Shown here: positions 1-7,859 of the stretch, piece by piece | How the letters are laid out: each line of letters starts with the position of its first letter | Position numbering within the stretch: the stretch's first letter is position 1 | From: Thermoplasmatota archaeon | Lineage (GTDB): Archaea > Thermoplasmatota > E2 > DHVEG-1 | Assembly (NCBI GenBank): GCA_016930995.1 | Contig: JAFGFQ010000049.1 | Location: 1-34,784, forward strand | DNA length: 34,784 nt | Reading direction: 5' to 3' | Notes under the pieces: model-generated | What the model saw: the letters and a program-made list of their open reading frames with translations, nothing else | Database searches by the model: none | Told to the model about the DNA's origin: nothing | Made by a program: the position numbers and the translations under genes

Positions 1-4
1 AAAG

Positions 5-77
5 TGCCGCAGGAGGGGATCGAACCCTCGACATCACGGTCTTCAGCCGTGCACTCTCCCAGCTGAGTTACCGCGGC
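5..77 (-). tRNA. tRNA-Phe (GAA)
   Basis: On the minus strand the 73-nt sequence folds as a complete cloverleaf. The 7-bp acceptor stem GCCGCGG/CTGCGGC contains one G-U pair and is followed by discriminator A. The D-arm region is TAACTCAGCTGGGAGAG. The anticodon stem CACGG/CCGTG encloses the loop CTGAAGA, giving anticodon GAA for phenylalanine. The T loop is GGTTCGATCCC-like. The 3' CCA is not encoded (CTTT follows the discriminator), as is common in archaea. The gene lies 21 bp downstream of the winged-helix gene, separated by a T-rich stretch, so it may have its own promoter there or be cotranscribed. Confidence 0.96.
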
Positions 78-98
78 AAAATATAAAAAAAAATAAAT

Positions 99-419
99 CT
101 AACCGAGTTCTTTGACGATATCGTTAATGGTTTCTTGCATTTCTTTTAATTTTTGCTTCAGCATAGGGGTTGCTTTTGTAGCAGACTCTGTGGTGACTGC
201 TCCCTGCGGGGATGGCTCGATAAGTCCTTCTTGTTCCAAAATTCGTAACGAATATCGTACCATATGCTGTGGGTGTTTGGTAAGCTCGGATAATTTTATG
301 ATCCCTGCTGGTTCGTTTTGTTTCAGCGTTTGCAGAACAAGCACATGCCTTTTTAAGATATCGAGCTCCGTCTCGATGACGTTAGTAAGCACAATTCTTT
401 CTTTTTTTTCCGGTTTCAT
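99..419 (-). CDS. Small winged-helix DNA-binding regulator
   Basis: The product is 106 residues from ATG at 419; a TTG codon immediately upstream is also in frame, but the ATG is the better start. Residues about 25-70 look like a winged helix-turn-helix: two helices ending in the recognition segment HMVRYSLRILEQEGLIEPS, a pattern typical of small archaeal predicted transcriptional regulators. The C-terminal 30 residues (LKQKLKEMQETINDIVKEL) form a probable coiled coil that could dimerise it. A TATA-like element lies about 55 bp upstream. The neighbours are tRNA-Phe downstream and nop5 divergently upstream. The target is unknown; the DNA-binding role is inferred from the fold pattern only. Confidence 0.8.
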   Translation of the reverse strand: MKPEKKERIVLTNVIETELDILKRHVLVLQTLKQNEPAGIIKLSELTKHPQHMVRYSLRILEQEGLIEPSPQGAVTTESATKATPMLKQKLKEMQETINDIVKELG

Positions 420-466
420 CAAAAACCCCCAATCCTTGGATACTTGTTAACACACGTAATACAAGT

Positions 467-480
467 TCCTATATTTAAAA
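467..480 (-). promoter_or_regulatory. TATA-like promoter element in the regulator/nop5 divergent region
   Basis: On the minus strand this reads TTTTAAATATAGG, an archaeal TATA-like box about 55 bp upstream of the regulator ATG, which would give a leader of about 30 nt. The same AT block could also serve the divergent nop5 gene on the plus strand. No other good TATA candidate is obvious between the two starts. Confidence 0.4.
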
Positions 481-555
481 TCTCTTTTAACACCAGGGAT
501 GACAACGAAAAGTTCATCGTAAACTACATTAGAACGATGTTCTTTTCCAATCAGG

Positions 556-1446
556 ATGACTACGTATCTAATTACGAAATGGTTCGGGACCTTCATCTGT
601 GATGAGAACACAGTACAGAGAAAAATCCTCTTCCCAAAAGACGAAAAAGAAATTGCCAAACGATTACATGAAATTCAAAAAAACAATATACTTCCTGAAG
701 AAAGAACGATTGCACAAAATACCACTGTGATTGTCAATGAAAAACGACTCCAACACCTCGGTCTGTATGACAAGGAGGAACCAAACTTAAAATCTCTCCG
801 TATCCAACCCGAAGAATACGGTTTTTCATTAGATCTCCTCCATAACGCATCAATACGGCTAGCTACAGAACATGTTGATGAACAACTCCAATCAGAGGAC
901 CTCCAACTTATACAGATGGTTAACGCACTTGATGATCTCATCCAGACCGCGAACCTTCTCTTAGAACGACTGAGTTGCTGGTCACTGCTTCCTACGTCAC
1001 CGAAGAAAATCAAACCGTTCGAGAAAACACTCTCCACCGTTAATGAGGAAATAGTACGGCTACAAAACCAAATCGAAAAAGACATGAAAACTATCGCACC
1101 AAACACCAGTGAGATTATCGGACCGCTTATCGGTGCCCGACTCATCGCTCTTGCTGGGGGAATGCAGAAGATGGCGCTGATGCCTGCATCAACGATTCAG
1201 ATCCTTGGGGCAGAGAAAGCGTTGTTCCGCTTCAAAAAAGAGGGGGGAAAACCGCCAAAGCACGGTGTAATCTTTCAGCATCAACTGATTAACGGTGCCC
1301 CAAAAAAAGAACGGGGCAGAATAGCACGACTGCTTGGAACTAAACTGTCTACTGCCATAAAAGCGGATGTCTTTACCAAGAGACACATTGCTGATGATCT
1401 TCAACAAGACATCACAAAACGACTCAATGAAATAAGAAAAAAATAG
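556..1446 (+). CDS. nop5: Nop5/Nop56-like box C/D RNP core protein, compact
   Basis: This is the scaffold of archaeal box C/D sRNPs, which guide 2'-O-methylation of RNA with fibrillarin and L7Ae. Residues 1-90 match the Nop5 N-terminal fibrillarin-binding domain (LFPKDEKEIAKRL). Residues about 110-142 are the first helices ending in LLLERLSCW. Residues 177-276 are the Nop domain, with IAPNTSEIIGPLIGARLIALAG, PASTIQILGAEKALFR, KPPKHGVIFQH and RGRIARLLGTKLSTA. Only about 40 residues separate W142 from the IAPN motif, where typical archaeal Nop5 has a coiled coil of roughly 110 residues. At 296 aa it is therefore well short of the usual 370-410. Fibrillarin, often the next gene, is absent here; the downstream gene is convergent. 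Confidence 0.93.
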   Translation: MTTYLITKWFGTFICDENTVQRKILFPKDEKEIAKRLHEIQKNNILPEERTIAQNTTVIVNEKRLQHLGLYDKEEPNLKSLRIQPEEYGFSLDLLHNASIRLATEHVDEQLQSEDLQLIQMVNALDDLIQTANLLLERLSCWSLLPTSPKKIKPFEKTLSTVNEEIVRLQNQIEKDMKTIAPNTSEIIGPLIGARLIALAGGMQKMALMPASTIQILGAEKALFRFKKEGGKPPKHGVIFQHQLINGAPKKERGRIARLLGTKLSTAIKADVFTKRHIADDLQQDITKRLNEIRKK

Positions 1447-1464
1447 ACGAACCAAGAGATTCTT

Positions 1465-1719
1465 TTATTTTTCTTCCTGCTTGAGCACCTTTAATTGTAA
1501 ATCCTGCAACTCCTTGATGTATTTGTCTAATTGTTGTATCGCAGTCAGCAGCTTGTAAATCTCCCCATCCTCGGGTGCGGGGGGAACAGCGGACTGAGGG
1601 AACTCCTCTTTTTTCTTGTGAAACTCAGAAGTATCGTATTTTTCTTTGAGAAAATCACGGACCGATTTTAAGTTTTTTATTTGTTCTGATAGTTCATGAA
1701 ATTTGTTCATCTTCTCCAT
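1465..1719 (-). CDS. Small coiled-coil hypothetical protein
   Basis: This is an 84-residue charged protein that I do not recognise. It has two predicted amphipathic helices (about residues 5-30 and 52-82) with regular hydrophobic spacing, separated by a proline-rich linker PQSAVPPAPEDG, so it probably forms a helical hairpin or dimer. The first ATG is preceded directly by GAGGA; the second in-frame ATG three codons later has better spacing from the same purine-rich sequence and may be the true start. It is convergent with nop5 and lies upstream of, and in the same direction as, tgtA, 75 bp apart. The lack of cysteines or membrane segments suggests a cytoplasmic protein. Confidence 0.65.
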   Translation of the reverse strand: MEKMNKFHELSEQIKNLKSVRDFLKEKYDTSEFHKKKEEFPQSAVPPAPEDGEIYKLLTAIQQLDKYIKELQDLQLKVLKQEEK

Positions 1720-1794
1720 TCCTCGTCATTATTTTTTCTGTAGAGTGCAACGATATCTGTAATACTCAATAAGATATTAAGCGTTTTGGATATT

Positions 1795-3744
1795 TTACCC
1801 ATTCGATTCCTTTATTGATTCCCGTGTTTTGACCGCTATCCCCTGCTGGAACGCACGCATTTCCTCCCTGTTTAACATGGTTCGACCGACCGCTAATAAT
1901 GTATCATTCGTATCAACAATAAGACATTCATCAAATGGTCGAAGCCCAGGGTCAGCTTCAGATACAAACCTGGCAAATACGCTTTTTCCTTCTTTTATAA
2001 ACGGCACCGCTTCTTCTACGACGATGACACGTAACAAGGGATATTTGAACTGCTTATGAAGAAGACGACCTCCCTCTAATTTCAAGGTAAACAGACCGTC
2101 TTCCGCACGCATGGAAAGCACATGAGCATCATTACAAAAGATATTTCGTATTTTCCCGGTTCGTTTTGATTTGACCAAAGACAGTTTCCCATTCAAAAGG
2201 GCGTGTGATGCGCCACGCCCAAACTGCATGTCTGCAACAGCAGAAATACGTTTTTGATCAAAGTTCATGGGAAGTTGAGATGATTGTTCTAATTTGGTGA
2301 TATCATTTTTATTCCAAGGAAGTACCTTGGCATTTTTTAGGAACCTTTGTTCAATTTGATTGACATACTCCAAGGTTTCCTTATCAATAGAAGAGGGAAA
2401 CACGGATTGAGCCAGCGGATACATCTCATCAAGCTCGAAGGGAACAGGACCAAGGGTGGAATGGACCACCAAATTGAGGTTTTTTTTCTTGAGAATCTGG
2501 CTTATTTCCTGTGCATAAGACATCGAATACGGTTTTGTCACTTCTGGGAAGACCACGGTTGACTCTGAACCCAGGGTGAATCTTGAGAACAACCGTGAAT
2601 GATATCGAACCATCGCTGGGCGATAGATGGTCTGCGGGCCTGTATAGAACATCGCGGTTTTCTTACTGGTTGGCTGGAAGTGTTCAAGCCATTCCTGATG
2701 TCGTGGCTCTCGGAGGACATGCAAGGCTTCGGAGAGATAGGGATTTGCTGAGGCACGCTGTTCGACCAGCTCCCATAACCATCCTTCTGTCATCGCTACC
2801 CGAATCGTCTTTAACTCACTGAAACTCACATAGAGATTATGAAGTGCCAACTGTAAGATACGGTCCTTGGCCTCAAGTTGCTTTAATTCCGACACAGAAT
2901 ACTGTGAACAAATCGGACAGCAACAGGGTAACTCTGTGAGATCATCGAACTTTTCTGTACCCCAGGGGAAAATCATGCGTCCGTCGTGTGCGTACTTCGC
3001 ATAGGCAGAAGAATCAAAAAAATCACAGCCAAGAGCGACTGCCAGGGAAAAAACCAGGGGATGACCCGCACCAAACAGGTGTACTGGTTTTGATGGGTCC
3101 AGACCGCGTTTTGAGGCAAGAATACACTGGACAAGGTCAGTGTACCGTTGGTTCTCCATGAGGGGAACAACCCCACCGATAGGGAAGAAATCTGCATCAA
3201 GTGCACTGAGTTGACGGGCGCATTCTTCTCGCAAATCAGGATAGACCGATCCTTGGACGGGACAGGCTAGCAGCATATCCCCTTTTTCAGGAACGCTTAG
3301 TTTGGCTCGTTTGACCGTCTCGTTCATTCCGTGTTGTGCTTCCTCTTTTGTTTGCCCAGGTGTCCCAAACACATCAAGGATAGTACCGATATCGCTACCG
3401 ATGTCTCTTTGAAACTGTACAATCTCCACAGGGTCAAGTTGTACATCCCCATAGATATAGCTTTGAAACGTCCCTGAGTCAGTCATGATTGTTCCATGAA
3501 AATCGATGAGACGGTGTACTCCAGAGTGTACCGCCTGTTCCCGTAAATGTTGATCTTTGTAGATGATATACGAATTAGTAATAAGAATATCAACACCAAA
3601 CCGTTGCTTCATCTCCTGTGGTGAAATAATCATTTTATTAGGATTAATCACCGGGAGAAGAGTTGGCGTGGTTACCTCCCCATGGTTCGTCTTGAAGCGA
3701 CACAGACGCCCTGCAGCGTCCCGCTCCTTGATTTCAAAGGTCAT
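1795..3744 (-). CDS. tgtA: Archaeal tRNA-guanine(15) transglycosylase with PUA domain
   Basis: This enzyme exchanges guanine-15 in the tRNA D loop for preQ0, the first tRNA step of archaeosine synthesis. The 649-residue product has the TIM-barrel TGT domain in its N-terminal half. MTDSGTFQ places the conserved general aspartate at D89 and DSSAYAKYA the nucleophile at D244. The zinc site is LPCCCPIC (C274, C276, C279) followed by a histidine in LALHNLY. A linker domain follows, then a C-terminal PUA domain from about residue 575, with RGASHALLNGKLSLVKS leading into it. The full-length form, not the split TGT/ArcS form, is therefore encoded. An AGGAGG lies 27 nt before the ATG, too far for a normal ribosome site; no alternative in-frame start exists because a TGA intervenes. 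Confidence 0.97.
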   Translation of the reverse strand: MTFEIKERDAAGRLCRFKTNHGEVTTPTLLPVINPNKMIISPQEMKQRFGVDILITNSYIIYKDQHLREQAVHSGVHRLIDFHGTIMTDSGTFQSYIYGDVQLDPVEIVQFQRDIGSDIGTILDVFGTPGQTKEEAQHGMNETVKRAKLSVPEKGDMLLACPVQGSVYPDLREECARQLSALDADFFPIGGVVPLMENQRYTDLVQCILASKRGLDPSKPVHLFGAGHPLVFSLAVALGCDFFDSSAYAKYAHDGRMIFPWGTEKFDDLTELPCCCPICSQYSVSELKQLEAKDRILQLALHNLYVSFSELKTIRVAMTEGWLWELVEQRASANPYLSEALHVLREPRHQEWLEHFQPTSKKTAMFYTGPQTIYRPAMVRYHSRLFSRFTLGSESTVVFPEVTKPYSMSYAQEISQILKKKNLNLVVHSTLGPVPFELDEMYPLAQSVFPSSIDKETLEYVNQIEQRFLKNAKVLPWNKNDITKLEQSSQLPMNFDQKRISAVADMQFGRGASHALLNGKLSLVKSKRTGKIRNIFCNDAHVLSMRAEDGLFTLKLEGGRLLHKQFKYPLLRVIVVEEAVPFIKEGKSVFARFVSEADPGLRPFDECLIVDTNDTLLAVGRTMLNREEMRAFQQGIAVKTRESIKESNG

Positions 3745-3882
3745 CGTTTCAACAGCCTTGTAAGAGAAGCCTCCTATTTAGGTTTTAGTAAAAAAGAGCT
3801 ACAGGACAGAGATACGATGATTCTTTCATGGTTGTTAACGGATTTTTTTCTGCTGAAATATTGAGAACTGACGACTCGATGC

Positions 3883-4647
3883 CTAGGCAATCTGCAGGGG
3901 GTCAAGGACTCTACGTAAAGTCGCGATTGCAGACAGAGACGCCATATAACTTGACTGAGGATTATTTGGATTTGGCATATTCTCAACCTCAGCACGAAGC
4001 CTCCCGAACCGACCATGAGCAAGAATCTTATGATTGATCCTGGTTTCTACAGGGTCCGCGACGATTTCGACGATGGTTTCATCAAAACCAACACCCGCTA
4101 AGGAAAGACAGGCGGCGACGTTGATATTGCGTGGGAATTGTTTGACTGCATCTCGTGCGGTTCCCTTGTACACCACGGTGCGCTCCTCAACCGTTTTTCC
4201 CAGAGATGCAGGAGGTTTGGTGGTGACCAATGTCACGCTATCGAGTTTTTCAATGCTTGCTGCCATCACCCCATCGATGCCGCAGACCGCACCGGAGGGA
4301 AGATAGATTTTCCGATGATGTTTCCGTGCGATGTCAACGATTTTTTTACGAAATGCATCATCGAACAGACTGCCGATGCTCATGATGATTAAATCCTTGC
4401 TTGCCTCAAGAACAGCGGCTGCAAACTGTATGACCGCTTCCTGGGATGCCGCTTCGAAGACCAAATCGACATCCTCTAAGAAGTCCTTTACCGGCTTTAT
4501 TGATGCTTTTTTCACCTGAGAACAGAGGTGCTTTGCCGCAGCAGGTTTGATGTCAAAGAGGTAGATTTTCTCAATATCCGTCATTGCATCTGCTGCTTTT
4601 GCGACATCTGTCCCGATGGCTCCACAGCCAATTATCCCAAGTCTCAT
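3883..4647 (-). CDS. nadX: L-aspartate dehydrogenase
   Basis: The enzyme oxidises L-aspartate to iminoaspartate with NAD(P), the first step of NAD synthesis in organisms lacking aspartate oxidase. The N-terminal Rossmann motif GCGAIG is at residues 7-12. The family motif FPRNINVAACLSLAG is at about 171-185, and the probable catalytic histidine is H206 in ETRINHKI. ENMPNPNNPQSSYMASLS matches the conserved C-terminal segment. At 254 residues it is close to the usual length. It is divergent from nadC with only 53 bp between the starts, so the two consecutive-pathway genes share a control region. tgtA follows on the same strand 138 bp downstream. Confidence 0.95.
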   Translation of the reverse strand: MRLGIIGCGAIGTDVAKAADAMTDIEKIYLFDIKPAAAKHLCSQVKKASIKPVKDFLEDVDLVFEAASQEAVIQFAAAVLEASKDLIIMSIGSLFDDAFRKKIVDIARKHHRKIYLPSGAVCGIDGVMAASIEKLDSVTLVTTKPPASLGKTVEERTVVYKGTARDAVKQFPRNINVAACLSLAGVGFDETIVEIVADPVETRINHKILAHGRFGRLRAEVENMPNPNNPQSSYMASLSAIATLRRVLDPLQIA

Positions 4648-4664
4648 AAGCGCGGTCTCCCAAA

Positions 4665-4697
4665 ACCTTTAAACAGGAATTACCTATAAAAAATATT
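4665..4697. promoter_or_regulatory. Overlapping divergent promoters for nadX and nadC
   Basis: The 53-bp gap contains two AT boxes. ACCTTTAAACAGG (4665-4677) on the plus strand lies about 30 bp before the nadC ATG, the spacing expected for a leaderless archaeal transcript. AATATTTTTTATAGG (4683-4697 read on the minus strand) lies about 43 bp before the nadX ATG and would give a short leader containing GGGAG. Either promoter would place polymerase over the other, so the genes are probably co-regulated or mutually exclusive. This is inference from spacing only. Confidence 0.45.
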
Positions 4698-4700
4698 GTT

Positions 4701-5519
4701 ATGGACGAAATCGATCGATTCCTACGAGAGGACCTAGGGCAGAAGGGAGATATCACCTCGGATGCATTGTTTAAAAAAGAACGAGCAGAAGCAGTAATCA
4801 TAGCCAAGCAGGATTGTCTGATTGCGGGTTTATCTGAAGCACAACATGTGTTTAAAAAAACGGGTGCATCGACAAGACTCTTGTCACAGGATGGGACCGC
4901 TGTTAAGATGGGAGGAACAGTGATGAAAATACGAGGGCCACTTCGTTCGATCCTGAAAGGCGAGCGGTTGGCACTTAACATCATCGGAAGGATGAGTGGG
5001 ATTGCATCGGAAACACAGAAACTCGTTGTGATGTGTAAAAAGATCAACCCAAAGGTTGCTATCGCAGGGACACGGAAAACCACACCAGGTTTTCGTTATT
5101 TTGAAAAAAAAGCGATTATCCTTGGTGGTGGAGATCCACATCGATACGGGTTATATGATGCGGTGCTGATAAAGGACAATCATCTGAAGAAAATCGGGTC
5201 TGTGAAAAAGGCGATTACGCGAATACGACAAATGCTTCCGGATGTAGCTGTTGAAATCGAAGTGGAAAACGAAATGGATGCCTTAGCAGCAGCCCGGTTA
5301 AATGTGCAGTGCATCATGCTTGATAATCTCCCACCAAACATCGGTGAAAAAATCGCTCGGAAGATTCGTGACATCAACCCAGGGATTCTTATAGAAGTCT
5401 CAGGAGGTATTACTGAAAAAAACATTGTGAAGTACGCTTCATTTGCCGATCGTATCTCCCTTGGGTACCTGACACATTCAATTAAGAATAAAGATTTTTC
5501 TTTGGAAATATTACGCTAG
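4701..5519 (+). CDS. nadC: Nicotinate-nucleotide pyrophosphorylase (quinolinate phosphoribosyltransferase)
   Basis: It converts quinolinate and PRPP to nicotinate mononucleotide. The 272-residue sequence has the complete family signature: RLALNIIGRMSGIAS (about 94-108), TRKTTPGFR, KKAIILGGGDPHRYGL and LIKDNH in the active-site region. Further on are VEIEVEN and the C-terminal VSGGI(T) phosphate-binding segment before ISLGYLTHS. It begins DEIDRFLREDLGQKGDITSD, typical of the N-terminal domain. It pairs divergently with nadX; quinolinate synthase nadA is not in the window. A short T-run follows the stop. Confidence 0.97.
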   Translation: MDEIDRFLREDLGQKGDITSDALFKKERAEAVIIAKQDCLIAGLSEAQHVFKKTGASTRLLSQDGTAVKMGGTVMKIRGPLRSILKGERLALNIIGRMSGIASETQKLVVMCKKINPKVAIAGTRKTTPGFRYFEKKAIILGGGDPHRYGLYDAVLIKDNHLKKIGSVKKAITRIRQMLPDVAVEIEVENEMDALAAARLNVQCIMLDNLPPNIGEKIARKIRDINPGILIEVSGGITEKNIVKYASFADRISLGYLTHSIKNKDFSLEILR

Positions 5520-5883
5520 ACGTACTAGTTTTTACCAGCTTTTGTCGTTGGTTGATTTCTCCTTTCATCATATGATATCACTAGGAGAAGGGAACACCCT
5601 CCATAGTGATAAATATGGTTTCCGTTACTAGTCACACTGTTTAAAACGATTCAGGATGCAAAGAATAGTTCCCCGGCAAGGTTGAGAACGTTCCTTAAAC
5701 TCCGTAAAATCCGTGATTAAACAGAAAATTGATTCTTAACTCGCACCAAGTTTTTTACAGTGGAGGTTGATATATTTGGTTTCATGCATCCTGTAGCTGT
5801 GTTTCACTCGTTATTATATAATATAATGAAGCAGGTACTAAGGAATATATTTTTTTAGTTGTTTTTACAGCATTTCGATAAGT
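5520..5883. other. Noncoding gap between nadC and the secreted-protein operon
   Basis: I see no credible gene in either strand. It contains the 3' ends of two convergent transcripts, a short T-run after nadC (about 5528-5533), an imperfect inverted repeat (5577-5610) and an AT-rich patch TTATATAATATAATG near 5814. The AT patch resembles a promoter but leads into no ORF of useful length. Confidence 0.6.
5577..5610. repeat. Imperfect inverted repeat (hairpin)
   Basis: ATCACTA at the left end pairs exactly with TAGTGAT at the right end. Inside, AGGG pairs with CCCT around an AACA loop, with a few mismatches between. In RNA this gives a bulged hairpin. It lies about 60 bp after nadC and about 275 bp after the last gene of the convergent operon, so it could be a processing or termination structure or a protein-binding site. 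No T-run follows directly. Confidence 0.4.
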
Positions 5884-6741
5884 TCAGAATGATGGTGTTT
5901 CTGAGCTAACATTTAATTTAACACACGAACCTATGAAATGTTTAAATTGTGTTGATGTGCTATAAAATTGTATTCCACTGAAACCTAACACTCCGATTAA
6001 ATTATATGCATTCACAGGAATTGCAAAATTAGGTTTGAAAAAAAAGCCAAGTCCTCCATAAAACTCTCCAATTAAAGTATATGAATTACCTGAGAAATCA
6101 ACGGATTTTATTTCACCATAAGAGGGTTCCCCGTGAGAACTACCTTCTGCACATGAACCAAAGCATATTGTTCCTAAAAGAGTTATCGGTATGATACAAA
6201 ATAATACTACTGAAAAAATACTCCATAAGATATACATTAACAAATGAATACCACCCTCATTTATTATTTGATTCATAAGGAGTTTTGTATAAATGGCACC
6301 AACAACATAACAATAGGTGGCTTTTCCTGTAATCAAACAATTAGAATTATTGTTACTGCCCAAAGTAGAAATGGCATTTTGGTAACGTCTTAATACTAAC
6401 CTCTGTGCCCTCTCAACACTCATCCCACGTGGCAACAACCCATATTTATCCAACTCCACCACTGCTTCTTTAAAGAGAGGGACAGCTTCCTCCCTTGTAG
6501 TTGTTTGATTCAGCTTTGCTCGGAATTCAACCAGATACTGCTCAAGGTCTTGGTATTGTTCTCTGGTGAGCTTCACCGTGGTATCCTTGTATCCTGTGAT
6601 GCCACAGGCTTGCGAAGTGACTTCGACGAGGTCATTCTCTTGGGATGCTGTGACAACACTGTGGTTGATGCTGGGTGCGACTGCGACACCGAGAAAAAGA
6701 AGGATGATGCTTACTGCAAGGATTTTCTTCATTTCCATCAT
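5884..6741 (-). CDS. Secreted/membrane protein of the GLLP(R/K)G family, copy 1
   Basis: This 285-residue exported protein belongs to no family I can name. Residues 5-25 form a signal peptide (ILAVSIILLFLGVAVAPS). Residues 80-117 contain the segment EEAVPLFKEAVVELDKYG followed by LLPRGMSVERAQRLV, closely matching the protein encoded at 8720-9583. A short shared NCLI-G motif follows. Residues about 165-195 are a strong membrane segment, absent from the paralogue. The C-terminal part (FYGGLGFFFK, YNLIGVLGFSGIQF) is again similar in both. It is the last gene of the operon and its ATG overlaps the preceding stop as ATGA, so it is translationally coupled. Alternative in-frame starts are ATG 2 or 4 codons on. 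Confidence 0.8.
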   Translation of the reverse strand: MMEMKKILAVSIILLFLGVAVAPSINHSVVTASQENDLVEVTSQACGITGYKDTTVKLTREQYQDLEQYLVEFRAKLNQTTTREEAVPLFKEAVVELDKYGLLPRGMSVERAQRLVLRRYQNAISTLGSNNNSNCLITGKATYCYVVGAIYTKLLMNQIINEGGIHLLMYILWSIFSVVLFCIIPITLLGTICFGSCAEGSSHGEPSYGEIKSVDFSGNSYTLIGEFYGGLGFFFKPNFAIPVNAYNLIGVLGFSGIQFYSTSTQFKHFIGSCVKLNVSSETPSF

Positions 6742-7859
6742 CTCATTCCAGGGATATCGTAGGGTTCTTGTGCAGGGTTTTTATCAAAGGTTATCAAAGG
6801 GAAATTAAAATGTTCAATAATAAAAGAAATTGGAACGCGTGGGAAAATTTCGATAGAGAATGAGCCAGGGATACCAACAGGTAGTTTCTTTGGTTCACCC
6901 CAATAGTTTTGATTCCAAGCTTGTTTCGATATTAAGAATTGTGAAAATCTTAATTTGTCAACAGTAAAATGTGCGTTTTTATAGTTATTAATAAAGTTAT
7001 TCCGAGTGATTTCTGTATTAACAGCATTGGTAATTATGATACCAAATTCACTGTTATCTATGATGTTGTTTTCAAATATCTTTGTGTTTATTGGACCTCT
7101 ATACAGCATGATTCCCAATCCGTTCGACTTTATCGTGTTACGAGAGATATTATTGTTTTCTGGTTTGGGGTTAAGATGATGTATTATCATTTGATAATTC
7201 TCTAAAATTAATATATTCCACAGACCAAAAATTATAATTCCACGATGTTTACAGTGAGTAATAATGTTCTGTGAAATAGTATTATTCGATGATGAGATTT
7301 CAAGACGAATTCCATCAAAACAGTTCTTAATAATGTTCCTATATATTTTCCCATGATTAAAACGACATCCAATAATGCCATTAGAAGCATTTTTTATAAT
7401 ATTATCATAAATTGTTACATTCTCAATGAGCTTAGTATTCCAATAATCTGGATAGATATAGTGATAATTCACACCTATTGCAGTATAATAAATAAGGAGA
7501 GGTTGAATCGTAAATCCACTGATACTGACGTCATCAGCTGAGATATTTATAACGATTCCATTGGTATACCCTAAAATAACTGTTGTGGATTTATTTTCTC
7601 CTATCAAAGTTATGGATTTTCTTATTTTGATATCCTCTTTATAAGGTGACGATTCATTATACACAAAAATAGTATCCCCACCACTCGCATTATCAATCGC
7701 ATCCTGAATCCTACTATAGTTCCCTGGTCCACTCCCGCCAACATATAACCAAGTCCCTCGTGATACCAATTGTTTCTCAGTGTTCTGTGCTATCGCTGGT
7801 GCATACGCTATCGCAACGAACAAGAGAATGATTCCTACTACCAAGATTTTCGTTTTCAT
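6738..7859 (-). CDS. Secreted NosD-like right-handed beta-helix protein, copy 1
   Basis: A signal peptide (ILVVGIILLFVAIAYAPAIAQ) is followed by the module YVGGSGPGNYSRIQDAIDNA..GDTIFVY, the usual start of archaeal NosD/pectate-lyase-like parallel beta-helices. Repeated N-rich rungs (IIKNASNGI, NIITHCKHRGIIIF, NIIDNSEFGIIITNA, NFINNYKNAHF) span about residues 100-300. NYWGEP marks the end of the helix. The tail ends NPAQEPYDI, which recurs in the second NosD-like protein of this operon. Such helices usually bind or modify polysaccharide, but no catalytic site is evident, so the substrate is unknown. The start ATG directly follows the TAA of the upstream gene, and the gene overlaps the next one by 4 nt. 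Confidence 0.88.
   Translation of the reverse strand: MKTKILVVGIILLFVAIAYAPAIAQNTEKQLVSRGTWLYVGGSGPGNYSRIQDAIDNASGGDTIFVYNESSPYKEDIKIRKSITLIGENKSTTVILGYTNGIVINISADDVSISGFTIQPLLIYYTAIGVNYHYIYPDYWNTKLIENVTIYDNIIKNASNGIIGCRFNHGKIYRNIIKNCFDGIRLEISSSNNTISQNIITHCKHRGIIIFGLWNILILENYQMIIHHLNPKPENNNISRNTIKSNGLGIMLYRGPINTKIFENNIIDNSEFGIIITNAVNTEITRNNFINNYKNAHFTVDKLRFSQFLISKQAWNQNYWGEPKKLPVGIPGSFSIEIFPRVPISFIIEHFNFPLITFDKNPAQEPYDIPGMR

Noticed and set aside
447..659. 70-residue minus-strand ORF overlapping the nop5 start
   Set aside because: It runs antisense to the conserved Nop5 N-terminus and across the promoter region, with no family resemblance or ribosome site.
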